DNA of 64,000 bases. It comes from Chryseomicrobium sp. FSL W7-1435. Its GTDB lineage: Bacteria; Bacillota; Bacilli; Bacillales_A; Planococcaceae. Location of the stretch: the NCBI RefSeq assembly GCF_038595005.1, contig NZ_CP151997.1, positions 2,108,001-2,172,000 of the forward strand, read 5' to 3'. The notes beneath the pieces were generated by a model that searched no databases, was not told the origin of the DNA, and worked only from the letters and a program-made list of their open reading frames with translations. The translations under genes and the position numbers were made by a program. Shown piece by piece: positions 26,695 to 35,998 of the stretch. Every line of letters begins with the position of its first letter. Position 1 is the stretch's first letter.

Positions 26695-27710
26695 TCCACG
26701 ATACCTCCCATTTCTTCTTCACTCTGGAAGTAAAAATGTTTCCAGCAGGTACATCTTACGAAGTGACCTGGTGCGATTTCATGAAGCTTTGGATCTGCTT
26801 CATGCGCTTCTGCAGCAATCCATGGGATACGTGGTGCAAAGCGACAGCCTTCACGCGGCAAGTTGATAAGAGATGGTACAAGACCTTGGATAACTTGCAA
26901 GCGCTCTGCATTGCTGTGTGCTTGTGGTATTGAATTTAATAGAGAACGTGTATAAGGATGTTTTGGGTTATTGAATAATTCATTAACTGGTGCTTCTTCA
27001 ATTACTTGACCGGCATACATTACAGCTACGCGGTGAGCAACTTCTGCCACAACGCCTAAATCGTGTGTTATTAGAATAATGCCAGCGCCAGTTTCTTTTT
27101 GAAGTTCAATTAACAAATCCAAAATTTGTGCCTGAATTGTTACATCAAGTGCTGTAGTTGGCTCATCCGCAATTATGATAGATGGCTTACACGCAATTGC
27201 AATGGCGATGATGACACGTTGACGCATACCACCAGAAAGTTGGTGAGGGAACTGTTTTGCTGTACGAGTTGGATTAGGAATCCCAACCTGTGCAAGAAGT
27301 TCAAGTACACGTGCTTTACGTTGATCTTTGCTCAAATCTGTATGATAGATTAAGCTTTCTTCAATTTGATCGCCAATTCTCATTAACGGATTTAGTGCAG
27401 AAAGCGGATCTTGGAAAATCATACCGATGTCATTACCACGAACATTGTTCATTTTGTCATCTGTAAGTGCTGCTAAGTTCATATCTTTAAATTTAATTTC
27501 GCCAATCACACGGGTTTTATTTGAGTTGTGCAGACCGATGATGGAAGTAGCAAGAGTACTCTTCCCACAACCTGACTCTCCTACAATTGCAAGGATTTCA
27601 TTTTTACGTAATGTAAGAGAAACTCCATCCACTGCATTGTAATATGTATCCTTGATACTGAAGCCCGTATGTAAATCTGAGATGGTTAATAATTCTGCTG
27701 CGTTATTCAA
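26691..27710 (-). CDS. oppD: Oligopeptide ABC transporter ATP-binding protein OppD (TTG start)
   Basis: A 339-residue ABC ATPase with Walker A GESGCGKSTLAT, signature LSGGMRQRVIIA, Walker B IIADEPTTALD and a C-terminal extension. The frame is open to ATG 27764, but GAGAGGAG lies 7 bp before a TTG at 27710 and the conserved N-terminus LLTISDLHTGF begins a few residues on, so TTG is the likely start. In the C-terminal cysteine cluster of the family, two of the expected cysteines are replaced (APRIPW, AHEAD), so that metal-binding site may be absent. It is the first gene of the oppDFBCA operon. Confidence 0.9.
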   Translation of the reverse strand: MNNAAELLTISDLHTGFSIKDTYYNAVDGVSLTLRKNEILAIVGESGCGKSTLATSIIGLHNSNKTRVIGEIKFKDMNLAALTDDKMNNVRGNDIGMIFQDPLSALNPLMRIGDQIEESLIYHTDLSKDQRKARVLELLAQVGIPNPTRTAKQFPHQLSGGMRQRVIIAIAIACKPSIIIADEPTTALDVTIQAQILDLLIELQKETGAGIILITHDLGVVAEVAHRVAVMYAGQVIEEAPVNELFNNPKHPYTRSLLNSIPQAHSNAERLQVIQGLVPSLINLPREGCRFAPRIPWIAAEAHEADPKLHEIAPGHFVRCTCWKHFYFQSEEEMGGIVE

Positions 27711-27802
27711 CCTACTGCTCCTCTCAAGTTCCACTAAGATGTATTTGCTAAGATGATGTTTCAAAGTTTCTATTTTTCAGTTAATTGTTCACCTAGATGT
27801 AA

Positions 27803-27831
27803 ATTCTATTACAGAATTATTACAGTGACAA
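27803..27831 (-). promoter_or_regulatory. Probable sigma-A promoter of the opp operon
   Basis: On the minus strand TTGTCA and TAGAAT are separated by 17 bp, about 93 bp upstream of the oppD TTG. The 315-bp gap up to fabF holds this promoter and the fabF terminator; nothing else is recognised. Confidence 0.55.
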
Positions 27832-28024
27832 TAAGTTTTTTGGCTCATTTCACAATTTTCATCATTCTTTAAATTTAGAAAACTTTGTAAACCTTAGGGA
27901 CACAAGGGATTCAACCAAAAGCAATATTAGGAAATTTTTTTTAAGAAATGAGTAATGATTCAGTGCCTATGTGTCTATTGACTCACCTAAGTAATTTAGC
28001 GCTACAACGCGCTAAAGGGTTTAA

Positions 28025-28063
28025 ATAAAAAAAACTACTGATAGAGATTATCAGTAGTTTTTA
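28025..28063 (-). terminator. Terminator of fabH-fabF
   Basis: The minus-strand stem AAAACTACTGATAA / TATCAGTAGTTTT with a T-rich tail lies right after the fabF stop. Confidence 0.85.
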
Positions 28064-28079
28064 TTATTTCGCAATATGA

Positions 28080-29312
28080 TTAATATTTTTTGAGAACTAA
28101 ACTCGCATTGTGACCACCAAATCCTAATGAATTTGAAATGGCTGCTTCAATAGATTTTCTTCTAGCTTTATTTGGAATATAATCTAAATCACACTGAGGA
28201 TCTGGAGTATTCAAGTTAATTGTTGGAGGTAAAATTCCCTCTTTTAAAGCTAAAGCTGTAAAAATAGCTTCTACTCCACCTGCTGCTCCAAGTAAATGAC
28301 CCGTCATTGATTTAGTGGAACTAATTGCTAGCTCTTTAGCATAGTCTCCAAAAACGCTTTTTATAGCTTGTGTTTCAAAAAGGTCGTTGTAAGGTGTACT
28401 AGTTCCATGTGCATTGATGTAACCAATTTCTCCAACTTCAATAGATGCATCATTAATGGCTTGCAACATGGAACGAGCTGCTCCCTCCCCTTCAGGTGCT
28501 GGTGCAGTAATATGGTGCGCATCTCCAGTAGATCCGTAGCCGGCTACTTCAGCGTAAATCTTTGCTCCACGAGCCAAAGCATGCTCAAGTTCTTCTAATA
28601 TGACAATACCTGCCCCTTCTCCAATAACAAAGCCATCGCGATTGGCATCAAACGGACGCGAAGCTGTTGTAGGATCTGGATTCGTAGTGAGAGCAGTGTT
28701 TGCACAGAAGCCTGCCACAGCCATGTTAGTAATGGGTGCTTCTGCTCCTCCAGAGATCATAATATCAGCGTCTCCACGTTGAATTACTTTAAAGGCATCT
28801 CCAATAGAATTTGTTCCTGAAGCGCAAGCTGTCACTGAGCAAGAGTTAATCCCTTTAGCTCCAAAATAGATAGACACTTGGCCTGAAGCCATATCAGGAA
28901 TCATCATTGGCACAAAGAAAGGACTCACACGACGTACACCTTTATCTAAAAACGTTCGAAACTGATTTTCATACGTCTCCATTCCACCAATACCTGAACC
29001 AATCCAGACACCAGTCCGTAAACTTGTCTTTTCATCTAATTCAAGATTTGCATCTTTCATCGCTTCAATTGAGGCTGCTAAAGCAAATTGAGTAAAGCGG
29101 TCCATTTTTCTAGCTTCTTTTTTCTCAACAAACTCTTCTATAGAAAAGTCTTTTACTTCTGCAGCGACTTTTGCAGGAAATTGAGTACTATCTAATCGAG
29201 TAAGTGGACCTACTCCTGATTTACCTGCAATAATGCCTTCCCAAGTCTCAGTAGCTGTGTTGCCTAATGGTGTAACAGCCCCTATTCCAGTAATTACTAC
29301 TCTTCTATTCAC
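28080..29312 (-). CDS. fabF: 3-oxoacyl-ACP synthase II
   Basis: A 410-residue condensing enzyme of fatty-acid elongation. The catalytic cysteine is in [14 protein letters not shown] (about 163), and the two catalytic histidines are in [11 protein letters not shown] (about 303) and [13 protein letters not shown] (about 340). The C-terminal [15 protein letters not shown] is standard. It adds malonyl-ACP units to acyl-ACP, forming a homodimer in the cytoplasm. It follows fabH by 20 bp and shares its FapR-controlled promoter. Confidence 0.98.
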   Translation of the reverse strand: MNRRVVITGIGAVTPLGNTATETWEGIIAGKSGVGPLTRLDSTQFPAKVAAEVKDFSIEEFVEKKEARKMDRFTQFALAASIEAMKDANLELDEKTSLRTGVWIGSGIGGMETYENQFRTFLDKGVRRVSPFFVPMMIPDMASGQVSIYFGAKGINSCSVTACASGTNSIGDAFKVIQRGDADIMISGGAEAPITNMAVAGFCANTALTTNPDPTTASRPFDANRDGFVIGEGAGIVILEELEHALARGAKIYAEVAGYGSTGDAHHITAPAPEGEGAARSMLQAINDASIEVGEIGYINAHGTSTPYNDLFETQAIKSVFGDYAKELAISSTKSMTGHLLGAAGGVEAIFTALALKEGILPPTINLNTPDPQCDLDYIPNKARRKSIEAAISNSLGFGGHNASLVLKKY

Positions 29313-29332
29313 ACTATGTCCCTCATTTCAAA

Positions 29333-30268
29333 TTATTTTCCCCAACGTAACGCGATTGCACCCCATGTTAAACCACCACCGAAGCCTACCATGACAAGTA
29401 AGTCTCCATCTTTCACTTTGCCCTGCTGCAACTCATAGTCTAGTGACAAGGGGATTGAAGCTGCGGAAGTGTTGCCATACATGTGAATCGTCTTGGACAT
29501 TTTCTCTTCCGGCAGTTGTAATCTTTCTCGAGCTGCTTCCATAATACGAATATTCGCTTGGTGAGGTATTAAAAAATCTACATCTTCTTTCGTGAGACCT
29601 GCTTTCTTCAAAACATTTACAGCAGATTCCCCCATTTGGCGGACAGCAAATTTGAAAACTTCACGTCCGTTCATTTGCAGATGTGCCCCCTGTTGGGAAA
29701 GATATTTCCCACCGCTTCCGTCTGATCCAAGCTCAAATGAAAGTATCCCTCTACCTTCAGCTACCGGTCCTAAAACGACTGCACCTGCACCGTCACCGAA
29801 GAGTACAGCTGTTGTGCGATCTTCCCAATCAATAATCTTTGAGAGTTTTTCAACCCCAATTACTAATACATGCTTATAGACTTCTGTTTGAACAAACTGA
29901 GATCCAGTAATTACCGCATACATGAATCCTGCACAAGCAGCTGATACGTCCATCGAAGCCGCTTTAGTTGCACCTAACCGATGCTGAAGAGCATTTGCGA
30001 CCGTTGGAAACGGCTGATCAGGAGTTACCGTAGCGACCAAAATTAAATCAATTTCTTGTGCGTCAATTTGTGCATTTTCAAGAGCACGTAAAGCTGCCAT
30101 ATAGGCTAGATCCGATGTAGCTTCTGAATCATCTGCTAAATGGCGGGCTTCAATTCCTGTGCGTGATTTAATCCACTCATCTGACGTGTCCATTCGCTGA
30201 GCCAAGTCATCGTTAGTGACCCGATTTTCTGGAACGTATGAGCCGATTCCCCATATGCCTACACTCAT
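29333..30268 (-). CDS. fabH: 3-oxoacyl-ACP synthase III
   Basis: A 311-residue initiating condensing enzyme. It joins an acyl-CoA primer (branched in Bacillales) to malonyl-ACP. The catalytic Cys is in [12 protein letters not shown] (about 112), His in PHQANIRIM and Asn in [10 protein letters not shown]. The frame extends to 30283, but ATG 30268 follows GAGGGTGAGATTA and starts the conserved [14 protein letters not shown]. It is the first gene of the fabH-fabF operon, directly under a FapR operator. Confidence 0.97.
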   Translation of the reverse strand: MSVGIWGIGSYVPENRVTNDDLAQRMDTSDEWIKSRTGIEARHLADDSEATSDLAYMAALRALENAQIDAQEIDLILVATVTPDQPFPTVANALQHRLGATKAASMDVSAACAGFMYAVITGSQFVQTEVYKHVLVIGVEKLSKIIDWEDRTTAVLFGDGAGAVVLGPVAEGRGILSFELGSDGSGGKYLSQQGAHLQMNGREVFKFAVRQMGESAVNVLKKAGLTKEDVDFLIPHQANIRIMEAARERLQLPEEKMSKTIHMYGNTSAASIPLSLDYELQQGKVKDGDLLVMVGFGGGLTWGAIALRWGK

Positions 30269-30299
30269 TAATCTCACCCTCATTTCCTTATAGCTATTA

Positions 30300-30344
30300 T
30301 TAGCACCTGGTCATAATCATAACCAAATCGTGAACATTTATCAA
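30300..30344 (-). promoter_or_regulatory. fabH-fabF promoter with FapR operator
   Basis: On the minus strand TTGATA and TATGAT are separated by 17 bp (30316-30344). Directly downstream and touching the -10 is the 17-bp inverted repeat TTAGCACCTGGTCATAA (plus-strand reading, 30300-30316), close to the known FapR box pattern TTAGTACCTAGTCTTAA. FapR, released by malonyl-CoA, should repress here. Confidence 0.8.
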
Positions 30345-30441
30345 CACTATAAGATTGAGTGGGAAGTTTTTTAGGTTTTTCATACACCTCATAAGCTATC
30401 TATGATATGATTCAAGAAGAAAATTGACTGAGGTGACGACA

Positions 30442-30627
30442 ATGCAATATGTAACGGTTTTAATTTGGTCGCTAATTTTAGTGACAATGTTAAATTACGT
30501 CGTAAGTGCTGTAATTAATGTTGATTTCGTTCTAATGAACGGATTTATTATGGGTGTCGTAATGGCTGTAGCCATCATCGTAATCGATGCAATTTTACCG
30601 AAAATCCCTAAAAATGCTCATCATTAA
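30442..30627 (+). CDS. yjzD: Small membrane protein, DUF2929 family (YjzD-like)
   Basis: A 61-residue protein with two transmembrane helices (about 4-22 and 29-53) and a short basic tail (PKIPKNAHH). Size, sequence MQYVTVLIWSLILVTMLNYV and the location divergent from fabH match the YjzD/DUF2929 family. Function unknown. ATG 30442 is preferred over 30424 because AGGTGACGACA precedes it. Confidence 0.75.
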   Translation: MQYVTVLIWSLILVTMLNYVVSAVINVDFVLMNGFIMGVVMAVAIIVIDAILPKIPKNAHH

Positions 30628-30657
30628 TTCCATGAACCGGCTTAGAATTTGAAAAAA

Positions 30658-30756
30658 GTTGGAGCAAAATTAAATCAGCAGGTTCTCTAGGTTGAATACT
30701 AGAGAACCTGCTGATTTTATTTGTAATGAGTTCCGCTCTCCGTGGGTGCTTCGTAT
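30658..30756 (-). repeat. Dispersed 3' element, copy C
   Basis: Read on the minus strand it starts next to the clpB stop: GCACCCACGGAGAGCGGAAC, a short spacer, a hairpin at 30672-30717 (AGCAGGTTCTCTAG / CTAGAGAACCTGCT inside AAATC/GATTT), then TTAATTTTG. Relative to copy B, one stem pair has changed A-T to G-C on both arms. It is sandwiched between the convergent yjzD and clpB genes and can terminate either transcript. Confidence 0.85.
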
Positions 30757-32889
30757 TTAGCCAGAAACAACAAGCTCATTGTCTACAATGGTCAATTCAA
30801 GAGTTGATCCAGGGCCAACATCCCCTTTAATTAGCTGCTTAGCAACTTGTGTTTCAATGTGACGCTGAATGTAGCGCTTTAAAGGTCGGGCACCAAATGC
30901 CGCATCTACACCTCTATCGACAATCCATTGATAAACGGATGGATCCACCTGCAATGACACATCCTGTTTTCCGAGTTTAACTGCCAACTCATTCATATAT
31001 TTTTCTGCAATTTGAATAAATTGATTTTTCCCCAATGAATGGAACATGACAATGTCATCCATTCTATTTAATAACTCTGGTTTGAACTGTTGGCGAAGTG
31101 CTTGCATAACTAGTTGTTCTTTATGTTCTGAAATCTCGGATTCTGACTCTATTAAATAAGAAGATCCGATATTAGAAGTTAAAATCACAATGGTATTTGA
31201 AAAATTAACGGCTCTACCTTGGCTATCTGTGATGCGCCCATCATCTAAAAGTTGTAATAAAATATTGGCTACATCCGGATGTGCTTTCTCGATTTCATCT
31301 AAAAGTACTACAGAATAAGGATTTCTCCGGACCGCTTCAGTTAACTGACCCCCTTCTTCATATCCAATATAACCGGGTGGTGCGCCAACTAATCTTGAGA
31401 CACTATGCTTTTCCATATATTCCGACATATCAATTCGAATAAAATGTTGCTCAGAATCAAACAGTTGGGCTGCTAATGTTTTAGCAAGCTCGGTCTTCCC
31501 GACACCCGTCGGTCCTAAGAATAAGAAGGATCCGATTGGTTTATGTGGATCTTTAATACCCGCTCGTGCCCGCAGAACGGCTTCTGAAACTAGTTGAATT
31601 GCTTTGTCTTGTCCAATAACGCGCTGTGCAAGAGTGGCTTCTAATTGAAGCAACTTTTCACGCTCCCCTTCCACAAGCTTTGTAACCGGAATACCCGTCC
31701 ACCGGGCTACAATCGATGCAATCTCCTCTTCCGTTACTTCTTCACGTAGAATGCGCTCTTCTGATTGATTTTCCTGCTCAATCGTAGCCAGTTCTTTTTC
31801 TGCTAAAGGAATTTTTCCATGTCGAAGTTCCGCAGCTTTAGCTAAATCGTATGCCGCTTCAGATTCTTCAAGTTCTCTACGTAATTTATCAAGGGCTTCA
31901 CGTTTTTCTTGAACTACTTTGAGTGAGGCTTTTTCCTGCTCCCACTGGGTACTCATGGCACTAGAAGACTGCTGTAAAGCTGTTAATTCTTGTCGAAGCT
32001 GTTGTAATCGTTTTTGACTGGCGGCATCTTTTTCTTTCAGTAATGCTTGTTCTTCAATTTGAAGCTGCATAATTTTACGTGTGACTTCGTCTAATTCTTG
32101 CGGCATAGAATCAATTTCTGTACGAATCATCGCACACGCCTCATCTACAAGGTCGATTGCTTTGTCTGGCATGAAACGTTCCGTGATATACCGGTTTGAC
32201 AGTTCGGCAGCAGCTACGATGGCTCGGTCATGAATTCTAACACCATGATGCAATTCAAAACGTTCTTTTAGTCCACGTAAGATAGAAATCGCATCTTCAA
32301 CAGTCGGTTCTTTCACAAGAACTTGTTGAAAACGGCGTTCTAACGCAGGATCTTTTTCAATATACATTCGGTATTCATCTAAAGTAGTTGCCCCAATACA
32401 GTGCAGTTCTCCACGAGCAAGCATTGGTTTTAGCATGTTGCCCGCATCCATAGCTCCGTCTGCTTTACCAGCCCCCACAATGGTATGAAGCTCATCAATA
32501 AATAAAATAATAGATCCTTCACTATCTTTCACTTGTTTAAGTACCGCTTTCAAACGTTCTTCAAATTCACCACGATATTTTGCTCCGGCAATAAGGGCTG
32601 ACATATCTAATTCATAAATTTCTTTTTCCTTAAGCCCTTCTGGCACATCTTTTTTTACAATGCGCTGAGCAAGTCCCTCTACTATCGCCGTCTTACCCAC
32701 ACCAGGTTCACCAATTAGTACGGGATTATTTTTTGTTTTGCGTGAAAGAATCCGAATCACGTTGCGAATTTCTTGGTCTCTTCCAATGACAGGATCCATT
32801 TTTCCTTCTTTTGCATAACTCACAAGGTTTCGTCCATATTGTTCGAGAGGTGGTCTAGTATCATCTGCGGGCATTTGGGTGAATTGCAT
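30757..32889 (-). CDS. clpB: ATP-dependent disaggregase ClpB lacking the N-terminal domain
   Basis: A 710-residue AAA+ protein: AAA1 (Walker A GEPGVGKT at 60-67, Walker B LFIDELHT), a ClpB-type coiled-coil M domain (about 270-380, ending in [16 protein letters not shown]) and AAA2 ([21 protein letters not shown]-terminal [10 protein letters not shown]). No IGF/IGL ClpP-docking loop is evident, so this is a disaggregase, not ClpC or ClpE. Full-length ClpB is about 860 residues; here the N-domain (about 145 residues) is absent. ATG 32889 has a strong SD (GAGGAGGAATTAAA) and promoter elements immediately upstream, so the short form is the encoded product. A perfect CtsR box overlaps the transcription start region. 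Confidence 0.93.
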   Translation of the reverse strand: MQFTQMPADDTRPPLEQYGRNLVSYAKEGKMDPVIGRDQEIRNVIRILSRKTKNNPVLIGEPGVGKTAIVEGLAQRIVKKDVPEGLKEKEIYELDMSALIAGAKYRGEFEERLKAVLKQVKDSEGSIILFIDELHTIVGAGKADGAMDAGNMLKPMLARGELHCIGATTLDEYRMYIEKDPALERRFQQVLVKEPTVEDAISILRGLKERFELHHGVRIHDRAIVAAAELSNRYITERFMPDKAIDLVDEACAMIRTEIDSMPQELDEVTRKIMQLQIEEQALLKEKDAASQKRLQQLRQELTALQQSSSAMSTQWEQEKASLKVVQEKREALDKLRRELEESEAAYDLAKAAELRHGKIPLAEKELATIEQENQSEERILREEVTEEEIASIVARWTGIPVTKLVEGEREKLLQLEATLAQRVIGQDKAIQLVSEAVLRARAGIKDPHKPIGSFLFLGPTGVGKTELAKTLAAQLFDSEQHFIRIDMSEYMEKHSVSRLVGAPPGYIGYEEGGQLTEAVRRNPYSVVLLDEIEKAHPDVANILLQLLDDGRITDSQGRAVNFSNTIVILTSNIGSSYLIESESEISEHKEQLVMQALRQQFKPELLNRMDDIVMFHSLGKNQFIQIAEKYMNELAVKLGKQDVSLQVDPSVYQWIVDRGVDAAFGARPLKRYIQRHIETQVAKQLIKGDVGPGSTLELTIVDNELVVSG

Positions 32890-32909
32890 TTTAATTCCTC
32901 CTCGAGAAG

Positions 32910-32962
32910 TTTGACCTTCTTTGACTAATTAAATTATACTAAGTATTTTATTAGGTTGTAAA
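32910..32962 (-). promoter_or_regulatory. clpB promoter with CtsR operator
   Basis: On the minus strand TTTACA, 18 bp, TATAAT (32933-32962), then 6 bp later AGTCAAA-GAA-GGTCAAA (32910-32926). The latter matches the CtsR heptad repeat pattern RGTCAAA-NAN-RGTCAAA exactly. Its position at the expected start site predicts repression by CtsR and heat induction. Confidence 0.88.
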
Positions 32963-32974
32963 GCAATTTGATTA

Positions 32975-33004
32975 TAAAAAAAAGACCCGACAACGTGTCG
33001 AGTC
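32975..33004 (-). terminator. Terminator of the yitW-like gene
   Basis: The minus-strand stem GACTCGACA / TGTCGGGTC and a T-run of eight directly after the stop; it separates this gene from clpB. Confidence 0.82.
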
Positions 33005-33011
33005 CTATCTA

Positions 33012-33320
33012 TTATCGAATTCCTAATGCGATTTTAGCGTAACGTGACATGTGATCACGTGACCAAGGTGGATTAAATGTAATGTTAACATCTGTTTCCT
33101 TGACCTCTGGCAACTGACCAAGAGCTGTCTTGACCTGATCTACAATCATTGGTCCCATTGGGCATCCAATTGACGTAAGAGTCATTGTAACGATTGCAAC
33201 ACCTTCATCCGTAAGATCCACATCGTATACAAGACCTAAATTGACAATGTCAATTCCAAGTTCAGGGTCGATAACCTCTTCTAGAGCGCTCATCATACTA
33301 TCTTTCATATCTTGATCCAT
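33012..33320 (-). CDS. yitW: MIP18/DUF59 family iron-sulfur assembly protein (YitW)
   Basis: A 102-residue member of the MIP18/SufT-like family that helps Fe-S cluster assembly or maturation. Conserved features are EVIDPELGIDIVNLGLVYDV, the motif cysteine in TSIGCPMGPMI and FNPPWSRDHMS. The frame reaches 33377, but ATG 33320 has GGTGGGAATCATT upstream and matches the family start. It is single and diverges from yitU, as neighbours also do in B. subtilis. Confidence 0.9.
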   Translation of the reverse strand: MDQDMKDSMMSALEEVIDPELGIDIVNLGLVYDVDLTDEGVAIVTMTLTSIGCPMGPMIVDQVKTALGQLPEVKETDVNITFNPPWSRDHMSRYAKIALGIR

Positions 33321-33441
33321 AATGATTCCCACCTTTCCACTACTAGTAGTGTAACAAATGCCCCCTTGAATTGCCACTATCCCTTCCCTTTGACGCTCTA
33401 GTGCTATAGGAGTAAACTAGATATAAGGGAGAGGTGAAAGA

Positions 33442-34260
33442 ATGGAAAAACATTTAATCGTACTTGACTTGGATGGTACCTTATTAACGGATGAAAAAGT
33501 GATTTCTCCACGCACTAAAGAAACACTACTAAAAGCAAAAGAAGCGGGTCATGAAATCATGATTGCCACTGGCAGACCTTATCGCGCTACTGGCATGTAT
33601 TATAAAGAACTTAGATTGACAACTCCGATTGTCAACTTTAATGGTGCCTTCGTGCATCACCCAACCTCTCGTGATTGGAAAACAATTCATGAACCAATCA
33701 AATTAAGTGTAGTCAAAGAAGTGGTTAATGCTGTTGAGAACTTTGAAATAAAGAATTTACTTGCCGAAGTTTTAGATGATGTCTATCTTCACCAGCACGA
33801 TGAAAAAATCATGGATGCATTTGCCTGGGGAGACCCTAAGTTCACAACTGGAGATTTACGAAACTATTTGAAGCATGATCCAACAAGCATGCTCATTCAT
33901 GCAGAAGAACATCATGTCGAGGCAATCCGTAGCCATTTACGTGAAGTCCATGCAGAGGTTATTGATCATCGCCGTTGGGGTGCACCTTGGCACGTTATTG
34001 AAATTGTCAAAAGCGGTTTGAATAAAGCAGTTGGAATACAACCTGTGGCAGACTATTTAAACATCCCTAAAAGCCGAATCATTGCCTTCGGAGATGAAGA
34101 CAATGACTTAGAAATGATTGATTATGCAGGGACTGGTGTAGCAATGGGGAATGCCATTTCACCACTTAAAAATATCGCCAATGAAATTATCGGCACAAAT
34201 AATGAAGACGGCATCGGTATTTATTTAGAAGAACGCTTGAAATTAAAACTACATGTATAG
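33442..34260 (+). CDS. yitU: HAD superfamily phosphatase, Cof type (YitU)
   Basis: A 272-residue Cof-type HAD hydrolase. Motif I DLDGTLL is at residues 9-15 (nucleophile Asp), motif II in IATGRPY, the motif III lysine in KSGLNKAVG and motif IV GDEDNDLEMI. The C2B cap lies in the middle. Members dephosphorylate small metabolites such as sugar phosphates or FMN precursors; B. subtilis YitU has been linked to the riboflavin-precursor phosphatase step, but specificity cannot be read here. SD GGGAGAGGTGAAAGA. It is followed 10 bp later by the DegV gene. Confidence 0.92.
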   Translation: MEKHLIVLDLDGTLLTDEKVISPRTKETLLKAKEAGHEIMIATGRPYRATGMYYKELRLTTPIVNFNGAFVHHPTSRDWKTIHEPIKLSVVKEVVNAVENFEIKNLLAEVLDDVYLHQHDEKIMDAFAWGDPKFTTGDLRNYLKHDPTSMLIHAEEHHVEAIRSHLREVHAEVIDHRRWGAPWHVIEIVKSGLNKAVGIQPVADYLNIPKSRIIAFGDEDNDLEMIDYAGTGVAMGNAISPLKNIANEIIGTNNEDGIGIYLEERLKLKLHV

Positions 34261-34270
34261 GAGGGAACCT

Positions 34271-35113
34271 ATGAAAATCTATGCGGATAGCGCGACGGAC
34301 TTACCATTAAGTTATTTCCAGCAGGCGGATGTGGAACTTTTTCCACTTCGCGTACATATTGAAGGCAACGATTACGAAGATATCATCGGTATTCAAGCCA
34401 AAGAAGTTTACGATAAAATTCGTGAGGGTCATCAACCTAAAACGTCTCAAGTCTCACCCGAAACCTTCTTAAAGGAATTTGAGAAACTTGCTAAGAATGG
34501 TGAACAAGGAATTTATGTTGCCTTTTCTTCTGCTTTATCGGGCACTTATAACACTGCAGTGATGATGCGGGATCAAGTGGTAGAATCGTATCCTGATTTT
34601 CAATTTGTAATTATTGATTCGAAAGCAGCGTCTCTTGGCTACGGCATGTTGGTCAAAAAAGCTGTGGAACTTCGCACGCAAGGTTTGACTGTGGCTGAGC
34701 TTGAGACGAGATTATATGATATCGCCCCTCATATTGAACATTACTTCACAGTTGAAGATTTGGATTATATGGCACGTGGTGGCCGCGTATCCAAAACAAG
34801 CGCTTTTGTTGGCGGGCTATTGAACATCAAGCCTGTTCTTCATGTGGAAGAAGGAAAACTGATTCCAATCGAAAAAATTCGTGGTCGTAAAAAAGTTATC
34901 AAGCGGTTGGTTGAACTTGTGGGTCAGACTGGTTTTGAACTAGAAAAACAAACTGTCCATATTTCACATGGAGATGATGAAGCTGCGGCTTTAGAATTGC
35001 GAGCTTTATTAGAAGAAGCTTATGGTATTCAAAATTTTGAAATTCAAATGATCGGTTCCGCAATTGGAGCTCATGTTGGACCTGGTGCTCTCTCTGTCTT
35101 TTTCTATTCTTAG
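34271..35113 (+). CDS. yitS: DegV family fatty-acid-binding protein (YitS)
   Basis: A 280-residue DegV/FakB-type lipid-binding protein. Visible are the N-terminal IYADSATDLP, SQVSPETFL, FSSALSGTYNTA, the conserved Y-M-x-R-G-G in LDYMARGGRVSK and the C-terminal GSAIGAHVGPGALSVFFY. Such proteins hold a fatty acid for phosphorylation by FakA. ATG 34271 is preceded by AGGAGGGAACCT. The last codons (ATTCT-TAG) are also the first bases of a 125-bp tandem repeat unit, so the gene end is fused to the array. Confidence 0.93.
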   Translation: MKIYADSATDLPLSYFQQADVELFPLRVHIEGNDYEDIIGIQAKEVYDKIREGHQPKTSQVSPETFLKEFEKLAKNGEQGIYVAFSSALSGTYNTAVMMRDQVVESYPDFQFVIIDSKAASLGYGMLVKKAVELRTQGLTVAELETRLYDIAPHIEHYFTVEDLDYMARGGRVSKTSAFVGGLLNIKPVLHVEEGKLIPIEKIRGRKKVIKRLVELVGQTGFELEKQTVHISHGDDEAAALELRALLEEAYGIQNFEIQMIGSAIGAHVGPGALSVFFYS

Positions 35114-35855
35114 ATGTGGAGAACGTCACTCTAGAAAGTCCGAGGAAATCAGGCGTGCCAAGTGAGGCGCTCTTGGCCTCGGTTGGTGCGACTGATTTTG
35201 GAGCGTGTTTCTGACGTTCGCAACTTGATTATTCTTAGATGTGGAGGACGTCACTCTAGAAACTCCGAGGAAATCAGGCGTGCCAAGTGAGGCGCTCTTG
35301 GCCTCGGTTGGTGCGACTGATTTTGGAGCGTGTTTCTGACGTTCGCAACTTGATTATTCTTAGATGTGGAGGACGTCACTCTAGAAACTCCGAGGAAATC
35401 AGGCGTGCCAAGTGAGGCGCTCTTGGCCTCGGTTGGTGCGACTGATTTTGGAGCGTGTTTCTGACGTTCGCAACTTGATTATTCTTAGATGTGGAGAACG
35501 TCACTCTAGAAAGTCCGAGGAAATCAGGCGTGCCAAGTGAGGCGCTCTTGGCCTCGGTTGGTGCGACTGATTTTGGAGCGTGTTTCTGACGTTCGCAACT
35601 TGATTATTCTTAGATGTGGAGAACGTCACTCTAGAAAGTCCGAGGAAATCAGGCGTGCCAAGTGAGGCGCTCTTGGCCTCGGTTGGTGCGACTGATTTTG
35701 GAGCGTCTTTCTGACGTTCGCAACTTGATTATTCTTAGATGTGGAGAACGTCACTCTAGAAAGTCCGAGGAAATCAGGCGTGCCAAGTGAGGCGCTCTTG
35801 GCCTCGGTTGGTGCGACTGATTTTGGAGCGTCTTTCTGACGTTCGCAACTTGATT
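35106..35855 (+). repeat. Tandem array, six units of exactly 125 bp
   Basis: Units start at 35106, 35231, 35356, 35481, 35606 and 35731, each beginning ATTCTTAG and ending CTTGATT. They are nearly identical; differences are confined to three places. Each unit has nested inverted repeats: GAACGTCA / TGACGTTC (outer), GAAAG / CTTTC, AAATCAG / CTGATTT and GCCAAG / CTTGGC (inner), plus an alternative CCGAGG / CCTCGG. The 125-bp length is not a multiple of three and every unit carries stops, so it is not coding. The first unit overlaps the DegV stop codon; the array is followed 15 bp later by dispersed element copy B. Confidence 0.95.
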
Positions 35856-35871
35856 ACATCAGGTTATAAGA

Positions 35872-35986
35872 ACGACGCGCCCACGGAACGCAGCCCCGAA
35901 ACGGAGCTCAACATACAGGAAAAATCAGCAAGTTCTCTGGAATTCACCTTAGAGAACTTGCTGATTTTAATTTTGTCCCAACCTCT
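35872..35986 (+). repeat. Dispersed 3' element, copy B
   Basis: It has the same arm as copy A (CGACGCGCCCACGGAACGCAG, then CGAAACGGAGCTCAA) and a perfect hairpin at 35921-35968 (AGCAAGTTCTCT / AGAGAACTTGCT within AAAATC/GATTTT), ending TTTTAATTTTG. It lies at the 3' side of the DegV gene plus tandem array, converging on the GH13-like gene, and should end both transcripts. Confidence 0.88.
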
Positions 35987-35998
35987 ATTATGCATTTA

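Noticed and set aside
35106-35855. The repeat block as a possible CRISPR array
   Set aside because: The units are contiguous with no unique spacers, far too long for CRISPR repeats, and no cas genes are in the window.
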